The notes below the pieces were generated by a model, which saw only the letters and a list, made by a program, of their open reading frames with translations, was not told where the DNA came from and ran no database searches. A program made the position numbers and the translations under genes. This document shows, in pieces, positions 45,611-53,797 of a DNA stretch of 64,000 nt. Every line of letters begins with the position of its first letter. The first letter of the stretch is position 1. The DNA comes from Pseudoalteromonas sp. EB27 (lineage in GTDB: Bacteria; Pseudomonadota; Gammaproteobacteria; Enterobacterales; Alteromonadaceae), in NCBI RefSeq assembly GCF_001974875.1, contig NZ_MTQD01000010.1, positions 124,001-188,000 of the forward strand, written 5' to 3'.

Positions 45611-47434
45611 TTAATTTGTAGCTAGGTAATTACGAATTGCAGTTAAGAATTCGCCGCCGTATTTATTTAATTTGGTAAAACCTACCCCCGACACTTTTAA
45701 AAATTCGCTGTCGTTTGTTGGCATAAGCTGCGCCATTTCGGCTAGCGTTTTATCATTAAATACCACATAAGGTGGTACATCATCGGCATCAGCAAGTTCT
45801 TTACGTAGTGCGCGCAGGCGAGCAAACAGTTTTTTGTCGTAATTAAATTGCGCTAACTTATCTTGATAAACGTGTTTGGCTTGCAAGCGTGGTTCGGCTA
45901 ATTGCAGTGCGTACTCGCCTTTTAAAATTGCACGCGCGGCTTCGGTTAATCTAAGTGACGCACCTTGCGTTATATCTTGGCTAAGTAAGCCTTGATGAAT
46001 AAGCTGGCGTAAAATACTGAGCCAAAATTCACTGCTTTTGTCTCTACCTATGCCGTAAGTACTTAGCTCATGATGATTATTATCGCGTATGCGGCTAGTA
46101 TTTGCACCACGTAGTAATTCAACAATGTAGCCAAGACCAAAGCGTTGGTCAGCTCTATATACACACGAAAGTGCTTGCTGGGCGACTAAGGTACCATCAA
46201 AGCTTTTTGGCGGATTTAAGCAAATATCGCAGTTGCCGCAAGGCTCGCGTTGATATTCACTAAAGTAATTAAGTAATATTTGCCTACGACACGTTTGTGC
46301 TTCTGCAAAGCTTGCCATTGCGTTAAAGCGTTGTTCTTCTACGCGGCGGCGTTGTTCGTCGTCTATGTCTTCAAAAAAGCGTCTTACACGGCCAATATCA
46401 GCTGGATCAAAGTACATTATGGCCTCAGCTGCGAGTCCATCTCGCCCAGCTCGACCTGTTTCTTGATAGTAAGACTCTATACTTTTTGGAATATCGTAAT
46501 GCAGTACAAAACGCACATTAGGCTTATTTATACCCATACCAAAGGCAACGGTTGCGACCACTATTTGAATATCGTCACGGGCAAAACCAGTTTGAACAAA
46601 CTGTCGTTGCTCATTACTCATACCAGCATGGTAAGCGGCAGCGTTTAACCCTGCATCAGCCAATTTTTCGGCAATGTCGTCTACACGTTTACGGCTGGTG
46701 CAATAAATAATACCACTTTGGCTTTTTTGCTCTTTTAAGTAACGAAGCAATTGCACCATAGGTTTAAATTTTTCTTCTATGGTGTAGCGAATATTAGGGC
46801 GATCAAAGCTGCCAGTATGAATATAAGGCTGTTGTAGTTTTAGTTGTTCAACTATATCAAAACGGGTGGCTTTATCTGCAGTTGCAGTTAGCGCCATCAT
46901 GGGGACGTGTGCAAAACGCTGCTTTAATTCATTTAATCTAAAGTAATGAGGCCTAAAGTCGTGACCCCAATGCGACACACAATGCGCTTCGTCAATTGCA
47001 AATAAACTCACATTTAAATGCGATAAACGTTCTAAAAATTCGCGTTGTAATACTTTTTCAGGTGCGACATATAAAAGCTTAATTTGCCCCTGATGAAGCT
47101 GTTGATACACTAATTGCTGCTCTTCTCGCGCTAAGCTGTTATTAACGTAAGCTGCTTTTACTCCAAGTGCTTGCAGTTGTGTTACCTGATCTTGCATAAG
47201 CGATATAAGTGGAGAAATAACAATAGTTACACCCTCAAGCACTAAAGCAGGAATTTGATAGCATACTGATTTTCCGCCGCCGGTAGGTAGTAATACCAGA
47301 GAGTCTTGACCATTAATAGCAGCGTCAATAACTGCTTTTTGACCGTCGCGAAATTCACTGTAGCCAAACACTTGTTTGAGGACAGTTTCGGGTTTACGCA
47401 CTAGTGTGCTCGAAGAGGGAGTTGATGTATTCAT
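45611..47434 (-). CDS. recQ: ATP-dependent DNA helicase RecQ
   Basis: This 607-residue 3'-5' helicase acts in recombination and replication-fork repair. Walker A is LPTGGGKSVCYQ, the box is DEAH, and QETGRAGRDG is motif VI. The zinc-binding cysteines lie in CRRQ...CGNCDIC (about 385-410). Winged-helix and HRDC domains (about 525-607) follow. It has the full domain set and normal length. A 262-bp repeat copy lies 86 bp upstream of its start. Confidence 0.97.
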   Translation of the reverse strand: MNTSTPSSSTLVRKPETVLKQVFGYSEFRDGQKAVIDAAINGQDSLVLLPTGGGKSVCYQIPALVLEGVTIVISPLISLMQDQVTQLQALGVKAAYVNNSLAREEQQLVYQQLHQGQIKLLYVAPEKVLQREFLERLSHLNVSLFAIDEAHCVSHWGHDFRPHYFRLNELKQRFAHVPMMALTATADKATRFDIVEQLKLQQPYIHTGSFDRPNIRYTIEEKFKPMVQLLRYLKEQKSQSGIIYCTSRKRVDDIAEKLADAGLNAAAYHAGMSNEQRQFVQTGFARDDIQIVVATVAFGMGINKPNVRFVLHYDIPKSIESYYQETGRAGRDGLAAEAIMYFDPADIGRVRRFFEDIDDEQRRRVEEQRFNAMASFAEAQTCRRQILLNYFSEYQREPCGNCDICLNPPKSFDGTLVAQQALSCVYRADQRFGLGYIVELLRGANTSRIRDNNHHELSTYGIGRDKSSEFWLSILRQLIHQGLLSQDITQGASLRLTEAARAILKGEYALQLAEPRLQAKHVYQDKLAQFNYDKKLFARLRALRKELADADDVPPYVVFNDKTLAEMAQLMPTNDSEFLKVSGVGFTKLNKYGGEFLTAIRNYLATN

Positions 47435-47523
47435 TGGCGGGTATTTTAGTGGTTTTTTAGTGAGATGTCTTTAGCTGAGTTACTTAACCTTACCCCTATT
47501 GTAAGTAAATTTAACTCTGCTAG

Positions 47524-47785
47524 GGTCTGTTGATCTTTGCGGATTAAAATTTGTTCAGACTAGGGGCTATTTAATCGCGGCGCGAGGTTTGTAACCTAGT
47601 GGGCTAAGTAAAAACCGAGCAACAAAGAGTAAATAGCCCCTAGGAAGAACCCTTTGGGCAGCGCCTGTTTGTCATTAATGCTACGTTATCGCCCATTTAT
47701 GGGGAATAACCACACTACATAGGCTCTGCCTTGCCTAAATACCAAACAGACTGCTGTAAATTTAACCTTGAAAGATCAACAGACC
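47524..47785 (+). repeat. 262-bp structured interspersed element, copy 2
   Basis: Same orientation as copy 1 and about 25 substitutions from it by hand count, with no gaps. The terminal inverted repeats are perfect over 15 bp (GGTCTGTTGATCTTT), and CTAG flanks both sides (47520-47523 and 47786-47789). Hairpin A has arms 47560-47573 and 47630-47643, perfectly paired. It lies between the divergent recQ and thioesterase genes. The rest of the 468-bp gap (47435-47519 and 47790-47902) shows only AT-rich DNA with no clear motif. Confidence 0.88.
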
Positions 47786-47902
47786 CTAGTGTTGAAATAG
47801 CTTTTTAATATCAGGCTTATTTAAAATGACTTAACGAGAGCCTCGTAGTTTTGCTTAAGTTATGCTTTACTCATCGTACCAGTTTAAGCGTAGAGAATAA
47901 TA

Positions 47903-48358
47903 ATGAATAAAGAAATGTTAATTGAACAAGTGGGCGCATTGTTTGTAAATGGCATGCCATTTAATCAGTTTTTAAATATCTCGGTTGAGTCACTTACTCC
48001 AGAGCAAGCAAAAATAAGTTTTCCTTGGCAAGACGTATTTATAGGAAACCCTGCGCAAAAAATATTACATGGTGGCGTTATTTCAGCCGTTCTCGACAAC
48101 GTAGGAGGTATGCTCGCGGCAGCGAGTGTAATTGATAAGCTAACCGATATAGACATTAAGAGTGTACAGCAAAAGCTAGCAACCCTTGGCACTATCGATT
48201 TACGAACTGATTATTTGCGCCCAGGAAAAGGGGAGAGCTTTATAGCAAGTGCCACACTTATTCGCTCAGGCAATAAAGTATGTGTGTGTAGAATGGAATT
48301 GCATAACGAACAATCTGTTCAAATTGCTTTTGGAACTGGTACGTATTTAGTTGGATAA
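47903..48358 (+). CDS. Hotdog-fold thioesterase family protein
   Basis: This 151-residue PaaI-like hotdog thioesterase has the characteristic LHGGVISAVLDNVGGMLA, which contains the catalytic-region HGG, and YLRPGKGESFIASA. It should hydrolyse an acyl-CoA or acyl-ACP, but the substrate is unknown. It is followed by rarD after 42-51 bp on the same strand. Confidence 0.85.
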   Translation: MNKEMLIEQVGALFVNGMPFNQFLNISVESLTPEQAKISFPWQDVFIGNPAQKILHGGVISAVLDNVGGMLAAASVIDKLTDIDIKSVQQKLATLGTIDLRTDYLRPGKGESFIASATLIRSGNKVCVCRMELHNEQSVQIAFGTGTYLVG

Positions 48359-48409
48359 AACGCGCGTGGCAAGTAAACTAGCGGCCTTTTAAATCACTAA
48401 GTGTTTATT

Positions 48410-49327
48410 ATGTCGATTGATACCGAGCAGCGTAAAGGTGCTATTTTTGCTTGTCTTGCTTTTTTTATGTGGGGTCTTGCGCCAATATACTTTAAGTTAA
48501 TTCAGCATGTTACTGCCTTTGAAATTTTAATGCATCGGGTTGTTTGGTCGGTTGTATTTTTAGTACTGGTAGTAAGTATTTTAAAGTATTGGGACAAAGT
48601 AAAACGCATCATTGTTCAGCCTAAGCTTTTGCTTATGCTTGTCATTACCTCTGCACTGCTTGGGTTTAATTGGGGTTTATTTATATGGGCTATAAATAAT
48701 AACCATATGCTTGATGCGAGTTTGGGCTATTACATAAACCCTCTTTTAAATGTATTGCTGGGAATGCTCTTTTTAGGTGAACGCCTGCGTAAGTTTCAAG
48801 GCGTAGCAGTAGCACTTGCCTTTAGTGGTGTTGTACTGCAGCTAATTAGTTTTGGCTCGTTTCCGGTAGTTGCATTTTCATTGGCTATATCGTTTGCGCT
48901 TTATGGTTTAATACGTAAAAAGTTACCTGTTGAAGCTCTGCCTGGTATTTTACTTGAAGCACTTATATTACTGCCTGTTGCACTCATCTATTGGTGGTTA
49001 ATGGTGCCTACAGCAACATCAAGCCTCCCAGCCAACGATTGGCATACAAATGCATTACTGATTAGTGCCGGTATTGTAACTACATTACCATTACTGTGTT
49101 TTACCGGTGCAGCTAAGCGCTTACAATACACTACACTTGGTTTTTTTCAGTACATTGGACCAAGCCTAATGTTTATATTGGCAGTGGTGTTTTACGGTGA
49201 AATTTTTGATGCGGAGCGTGTAGTAACGTTTGCATGTATTTGGAGTGCATTAGCTATTTTTAGTTGGGATTCTTATCATCAATCACGTAAACGTAAAAAA
49301 GCGGCTATTACAGCCGCAGAAGTATAA
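48410..49327 (+). CDS. rarD: EamA-type permease RarD
   Basis: This roughly 305-residue inner-membrane transporter has ten hydrophobic helices. The N-terminal RKGAIFACLAFFMWGLAPIY and YINPLLNVLLGMLFLGERL match RarD. RarD was named from chloramphenicol sensitivity in Pseudomonas, but its true substrate is unknown. ATG 48410 is preferred over the in-frame GTG 48401, as it gives the usual start. No strong ribosome-binding site separates them. Confidence 0.88.
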   Translation: MSIDTEQRKGAIFACLAFFMWGLAPIYFKLIQHVTAFEILMHRVVWSVVFLVLVVSILKYWDKVKRIIVQPKLLLMLVITSALLGFNWGLFIWAINNNHMLDASLGYYINPLLNVLLGMLFLGERLRKFQGVAVALAFSGVVLQLISFGSFPVVAFSLAISFALYGLIRKKLPVEALPGILLEALILLPVALIYWWLMVPTATSSLPANDWHTNALLISAGIVTTLPLLCFTGAAKRLQYTTLGFFQYIGPSLMFILAVVFYGEIFDAERVVTFACIWSALAIFSWDSYHQSRKRKKAAITAAEV

Positions 49328-49343
49328 TTAACTAATAAAATGG

Positions 49344-50579
49344 TTAACTAACTACTTTATTACGACCAGATTCTTTAGCATCGTAAAGTTTTAAATCGGC
49401 CTGTTTTAATAGTTCATCAATTTGATAAACAGGCCCGTTTGAGAAGCCAATAGAGATAGTAAATTTAATTTTAGCTTTACTAAATTCTTGGCTATTCATT
49501 TCTATAAAATACCTAAAACCTTCAAGCCTTTTTAGTGCTTCTTGTTTATCAGTGTCGGCAAAGTACACTGCGAATTCTTCACCACCTAAACGCGCTACTA
49601 AATACTTTTTAAAATATTTACTAAAGCAAATAGAAAGCCCTTTTAATACTTCGTCGCCTACATCATGTCCGTGTGTGTCATTAATCACTTTAAAATGATC
49701 AATATCAAGCATTGCTAAGGATCCTGAACCTTGCTTACTTTTAATCTTTTTAAGTGACTTATTGGTTTCTTCAAAAAAGTAACGGCGATTAGGTAAATTA
49801 GTTAAATAATCAGTGTTAGCTTGCCGTTTTATTGTGGCCATGAGCTCTAACATATCGACGTTTTGGCTTAGACGACAATAAAACTCTTCATTATAAAAAG
49901 GTTTACGAAGGTAGTCGTTTGCACCATTTTTTAAAAACAACGTTGATAAATCAGACGAGTCTGCGGCAGAAACACCAATAATCACTTTTTCATCGTTGTC
50001 ATATAAACGACGAATTTCAGTGCATAGTTCATCACCATTCATGTTTGGCATTTCGTTATCAGTAATAATTACAGATATATCAGGTGAGGCTTCAAGCGCG
50101 GCTAGTGCTTCTATACCGTCTTCGGCTTGTAGAATTTGATATTTATGACGTGCAAGCAAGCTGCAAATGTAAGTACGTGTAGATGCAGAATCATCAACAA
50201 CAAGCACTTTTACATTTTCGTTGCGAGTTAATCTAAGTAATTGTCTTTCGAGGTATTGATACGCTTGTTTGTTTTCTTTAATGATGTAATCAATGATTGG
50301 ATATTTTTCGACTGTATCGCGGGTTTGTTTATCAATATTACCCGTCATTACAATAGTTGGAATGTCAGCCTTAACAGTACACGGTACTGCTTCACCAGAT
50401 GGGGCATCAGGTAATATAAAGTCGACTACAGCACAAAAGTAGCTATTTTTACTTATAAGCTCTTTTGTTTGTGCTAATGACTCAGCTATATCAACTTCAT
50501 AACCTGCTTTAAGCGCGATGTGCTTTTGCACTCGCGCCATTGCAGGTGTATCTTCAACTATTAGTATTTTTCGCGTCAC
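49344..50579 (-). CDS. Diguanylate cyclase with two receiver domains
   Basis: This is a 411-residue response regulator. REC1 (about 1-120) has the acceptor Asp in AVVDFILPD. REC2 (about 124-240) has it in IITDNEMPN. The GGDEF domain (about 250-411) has the metal motif LDIDHFKVIND and GGEEF in VARLGGEEFAVYF, so it should make cyclic-di-GMP. The RxxD inhibitory site is absent (FKKY at that position), so product feedback is not expected. The partner kinase is not encoded nearby. Confidence 0.92.
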   Translation of the reverse strand: MTRKILIVEDTPAMARVQKHIALKAGYEVDIAESLAQTKELISKNSYFCAVVDFILPDAPSGEAVPCTVKADIPTIVMTGNIDKQTRDTVEKYPIIDYIIKENKQAYQYLERQLLRLTRNENVKVLVVDDSASTRTYICSLLARHKYQILQAEDGIEALAALEASPDISVIITDNEMPNMNGDELCTEIRRLYDNDEKVIIGVSAADSSDLSTLFLKNGANDYLRKPFYNEEFYCRLSQNVDMLELMATIKRQANTDYLTNLPNRRYFFEETNKSLKKIKSKQGSGSLAMLDIDHFKVINDTHGHDVGDEVLKGLSICFSKYFKKYLVARLGGEEFAVYFADTDKQEALKRLEGFRYFIEMNSQEFSKAKIKFTISIGFSNGPVYQIDELLKQADLKLYDAKESGRNKVVS

Positions 50580-50664
50580 GTAACACCTTGTTTATATTTT
50601 GCAAAAATATTTGCTTATACAAGTTGTAACTGTTAAAACGCAAAAAAGCAAATAACTTAAGTAC

Positions 50665-51039
50665 TTACAGGTTATCCGCTTCTGAATAATACTCTTGGCT
50701 AATTGGTGCTGGCCCTGACATTTTTGAACGGCCAAATAAAGTATGAAATTTAGTTTTACAGGTCGTTAGCTTTAAGTATTTTACCCAAGCTCGTTCGATT
50801 GGGTTAGTAGGTTCTTGTGAGCCAGTGACTACTGCTACAAACTGTTCTTGATGTTCGTTTTGCGGCTCAATTGTTTTGCTATATAAGCCTCTTAAAACAA
50901 CACCGTGTTGTTCTAATATACTGGCTTCTAATAAGGTGAAGTTTCCGCTGCGGCTAAAGCCACGTGGAAAATTCTGATCATCATAAAATTGACGTTGGCT
51001 AACAAATGCTTGGCGTAGTAATGAAATGTTATTGCTCAT
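50665..51039 (-). CDS. maoP: Macrodomain Ori organisation protein MaoP (DUF413)
   Basis: This 124-residue protein matches MaoP/YifE, with NFPRGFSRSGNFTLLEASIL and NPIERAWVKYLK as conserved parts. In E. coli MaoP acts with a nearby site, maoS, to organise the Ori macrodomain of the chromosome. It lies divergent from hdfR, the same pairing as in E. coli. The ribosome-binding site is GAGGAT. Confidence 0.9.
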   Translation of the reverse strand: MSNNISLLRQAFVSQRQFYDDQNFPRGFSRSGNFTLLEASILEQHGVVLRGLYSKTIEPQNEHQEQFVAVVTGSQEPTNPIERAWVKYLKLTTCKTKFHTLFGRSKMSGPAPISQEYYSEADNL

Positions 51040-51130
51040 AGCTTTATCCTCATACCCTATTAATTAGCTGGAGTATGATGCAAGTTTGGCAATTTATTAA
51101 ACAAATTATTTTTATCGTGAGGATAAAAAA

Positions 51131-52003
51131 TTGGATATCGATTTATTAAAAACATTCGTTGAAGTAGTGCGTACGCGTCACTTTGGTAAAGCGGCCGAAA
51201 ACCTTTATATTACGCAGTCTGCAGTGAGCTTTAGAATTCGCCAATTAGAGCAGGGGCTTGGTGTTAATTTATTTATTCGCCAGCGTAATAATATTCAACT
51301 TACCGCACCAGGCGAGCGCTTATTACCGCACGCGCAAATGATTATTACAGGTATGCAGCGCGCCAAAGTAGATGTTGCGCTTGCCGATAATATGCATAAG
51401 CAAATTAGCTTAGCAGGAACGCCTAATATTTGGGATGCTTTTTTACAGTTTGGTATAACAAATATTGTATCGGCGATGCCGGGCGTGTCGTTGGTTGCAG
51501 AAGTTAAAGCACAACAAGAAAGCACTCGACTATTATTAGAGCGCACGCTTGATTTGGCAATATTGTTTGATCCACCAAAAGTAGACGAGTTAGTAGTAGA
51601 GCGAATTTGTGAGTTGCCAATCATTCCTGTAAGCGGATATGACACAGCAACGAACGAAAACTTTTTTGATAATCAATATGTGTATGTTGATTGGGGAACT
51701 ACTTTTTCTCTTTGGCATGCGCGTCAGTTTACCGGTAAAACGCCACCTTACTTTAGAACTAGCACAGGACGTATTGCACTTGATTTAATACTGCAATGTG
51801 GTGGTAGTGCATTTATACCTCAAGTATTGGTTGAAGGGCATTTAGAAAAAGGTGAGTTGTTTCATGTTAAAGGGGTAGAAAACACCTCAAGAGACGTATT
51901 TATCGCATACCACAGAGACAACGAGCAAAAAGAGCTAATAGAAACCTTAGTTAATTTACTTTCGCAAATGACGCCAAGCTTGTCTTTAAAGCAAAGTAAG
52001 TAA
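51131..52003 (+). CDS. hdfR: LysR-family transcriptional regulator HdfR
   Basis: This 290-residue LysR-type regulator starts at TTG 51131 with GAGGAT 7 nt upstream. The helix-turn-helix (FGKAAENLYITQSAVSFRIR) and the N-terminal region match E. coli HdfR closely. HdfR represses flagellar master genes flhDC in E. coli. Since polar-flagellated marine bacteria lack flhDC, the targets here are probably different. It is divergent from maoP. Confidence 0.88.
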   Translation: MDIDLLKTFVEVVRTRHFGKAAENLYITQSAVSFRIRQLEQGLGVNLFIRQRNNIQLTAPGERLLPHAQMIITGMQRAKVDVALADNMHKQISLAGTPNIWDAFLQFGITNIVSAMPGVSLVAEVKAQQESTRLLLERTLDLAILFDPPKVDELVVERICELPIIPVSGYDTATNENFFDNQYVYVDWGTTFSLWHARQFTGKTPPYFRTSTGRIALDLILQCGGSAFIPQVLVEGHLEKGELFHVKGVENTSRDVFIAYHRDNEQKELIETLVNLLSQMTPSLSLKQSK

Positions 52004-52169
52004 GAGAGACCATTTATTAAACTTTCATGTTATTTTGATTTCAAATTTAATGCATTTTTATTAATAAAAAAAGACATTAATATTTCCATTGTAATATTAC
52101 TGTCATTTAGCGATGACAAAATGCAGCAGTTTTAAAAATTAGTCTTTTGTGATTATCCAAGGAAATAAC

Positions 52170-53102
52170 ATGAAATTTGTAAAATCGAGCTTATGCTTAG
52201 CACTATTAAGTGGTTTATCTTTTAATGCACTTGCCGACGTAGACATTTACGGTAAAGCGAATGTAACAGTGCAATCATCAGATGATGGCGAAGGGTCTTT
52301 TACTGAAATAAAAAGTAATGCATCTCGTCTTGGTGTTAAAGGTTCTGAAAAAATAAATGATAGTTTAGAAGCGGTATATAAGTTTGAGTTTCAAGTTGAT
52401 GTGTCTGATGCTGATTCAAAAGGCGATAACGACGATAACATTTCTGCGCGTAACCAATACGTTGGTTTAAAAGGTGCGTTTGGCCAAGTGGTTATTGGTC
52501 GTAACGATACTGCGCTTAAGCAATCTCAAGGCAAGTTGGATTTATTTAACGACCTTGAAGGCGACATTAAAAATGTATTTAAAGGTGAAAACCGCTTAGG
52601 AAATACAGTTAGTTATTCATCAAACTCATACGAAGGCTTTAAAGTACTTGCTACTTTTGTAGCTGAAGATGATGTAGACGCTGATAACGGTTATTCAATG
52701 GCGGTGACATACGGTGACGTTGCACTTAAAAAGAGCGCGGTATACGCCTCTATTGCAGCCGATAGCGAAGTAAATGGCTACGATGTAGTGCGTGCATCAA
52801 TCCAAGGTAAAGTTGAAAACTTTAAACTGGGCGCAATGTACCAAACACAAGAAGCAGTAGATGGCAGCGCAGAGGCGGATGGTTACTTGCTAAATGCTGC
52901 TTACAGCATGGGTAACAACACATTTAAAGTGCAATACCAAGATATGGACTTTGACGACAGCGACGATAAGTCAGCAATTTCAGTTGGTCTTGATCACAAA
53001 TTAAATAAAAACATTAAAGTATTTGGTTTTTACTCAAGCTTTGATATGGACAACAACGTTGACCAAGACTACGTAGGCTTAGGTATTGAATACAAGTTTT
53101 AA
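52170..53102 (+). CDS. General porin, trimeric type
   Basis: This 310-residue outer-membrane porin starts at ATG 52170, with AAGGAAA upstream. The frame extends further to 52149, but only this start gives a clean signal peptide (MKFVKSSLCLALLSGLSFNALA). The mature part begins DVDIYGKANVTVQ, has the typical NQYVGLKGAFGQVVIGRND constriction-region start, and ends in Phe (GLGIEYKF). Pore specificity cannot be told. The upstream 52090-52130 region has TGTCA-N8-TGACA, a possible regulator site. The 262-bp repeat separates its stop from its terminator. Confidence 0.9.
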   Translation: MKFVKSSLCLALLSGLSFNALADVDIYGKANVTVQSSDDGEGSFTEIKSNASRLGVKGSEKINDSLEAVYKFEFQVDVSDADSKGDNDDNISARNQYVGLKGAFGQVVIGRNDTALKQSQGKLDLFNDLEGDIKNVFKGENRLGNTVSYSSNSYEGFKVLATFVAEDDVDADNGYSMAVTYGDVALKKSAVYASIAADSEVNGYDVVRASIQGKVENFKLGAMYQTQEAVDGSAEADGYLLNAAYSMGNNTFKVQYQDMDFDDSDDKSAISVGLDHKLNKNIKVFGFYSSFDMDNNVDQDYVGLGIEYKF

Positions 53103-53108
53103 CGGCAG

Positions 53109-53370
53109 GGCGTGTTTATCTTTGGTGGTTGAATTTGCAGCAGTGTGTTTGGTTTTTAGGCAAGGCAGAGTCTGTGAAATGTGGTTATTCCCCATAAATA
53201 GGCGATAACGTAGCATAAATACCAAACATGCGCTGCCCTCAGGGTTCTTTCTAGGGACGATTTACTCTTTGTTGCTCGGTTTTTACTTAGCCCACTAGGT
53301 TACAAACCTCGCGCCGCGATTTAATCGCCCCTAGATTGAACAAATTTAAATCCACAAAGGTCAATACGCC
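53109..53370 (-). repeat. 262-bp structured interspersed element, copy 3 (inverted)
   Basis: This is the same element on the minus strand, again exactly 262 bp. The ends pair as GGCGTATTGACCTTT with GGCGTGTTTATCTTT. CTAG flanks the right side (53371-53374), but the left flank is GCAG (53105-53108), so one target copy has decayed. Hairpin A arms are at 53321-53334 and 53251-53264. It lies between the porin stop and its terminator and would be transcribed as part of the porin 3' untranslated region. Confidence 0.85.
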
Positions 53371-53392
53371 CTAGTTAAAACACTCCCTTTTT

Positions 53393-53422
53393 AACCGCGC
53401 TCTTTTGAGTGCGGTTTTTTTT
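53393..53422 (+). terminator. Terminator, probably of the porin gene
   Basis: AACCGCGCTC-TTTT-GAGTGCGGTTTTTTTT is a hairpin with a T8 run. It is separated from the porin by the 262-bp repeat. Confidence 0.85.
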
Positions 53423-53458
53423 GCTTTAAATTATTTACTTAGCCGCCCATAATAGAGC

Positions 53459-53534
53459 TTCATTTGGAATGAGGTGCGAGTCCTCGACTGTTCCCGCAAC
53501 TGTAAGCAGCTGAGCTGTAAGTCAGATACAAATG
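53459..53534 (+). ncRNA. Cobalamin-riboswitch-like leader, compact or degenerate
   Basis: GGAATGAGGTGCGAGTCCTC, then CCCGCAACTGTAAGC, is the conserved 5' core of cobalamin riboswitches. AGTCAGATAC fits the start of the B12 box. CATTTG (53461-53466) and CAAATG (53529-53534) can close the element as P1. GGAA/TTCC and GAGG/CCTC give P2 and P3. Only about 12 nt separate the core from the B12 box, where typical members have 60-100 nt, so the central helices and kissing loop are missing. It precedes five cobalamin genes, which supports the identification. Confidence 0.7.
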
Positions 53535-53539
53535 GTATA

Positions 53540-53700
53540 ATACCAATTTTATTAAAAACATGATCTTTCTAGCGAATTAAATAACTTACTAACTTTGTTA
53601 AAAATTATTCATATATAACAACTATATGCCATAATTTCGCCTTGTTATTAAACTATTTATTTGTCGCTGTAATAGCTTAATAATTTAATGCAATTGGTAT
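53540..53700. repeat. MITE-like 161-bp element in the btuD leader
   Basis: The ends ATACCAATTTTATTAA (53540-53555) and TTAATGCAATTGGTAT (53685-53700) are inverted repeats with 14 of 16 matches. The interior is AT-rich and non-coding. It lies directly after the riboswitch-like sequence and separates it from btuD. No clear target duplication is visible. Confidence 0.5.
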
Positions 53701-53797
53701 GAATTCTTTTAACGAGCGGGCTTACTCATTTTTTCTTGTAGTGCATTAGTATTTTTATCGCATTTTTAGTGAGTTTAACCTAGCCTAGGACTGACTA

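Noticed and set aside
46280..46648. Plus-strand frame of 122 residues inside recQ
   Set aside because: It is antisense to the conserved helicase core and is Cys/Phe rich, as expected of a shadow frame.
52090..52130. PhoB box upstream of the porin (TGTCA-N8-TGACA)
   Set aside because: The PhoB site is a direct repeat of CTGTCAT. This is an inverted pair, so phosphate control is not supported. It is only mentioned as a possible regulator site.
53459..53534. tRNA-like fold near the B12 leader
   Set aside because: The conserved bases fit a cobalamin leader. There is no anticodon arm or CCA-like end.
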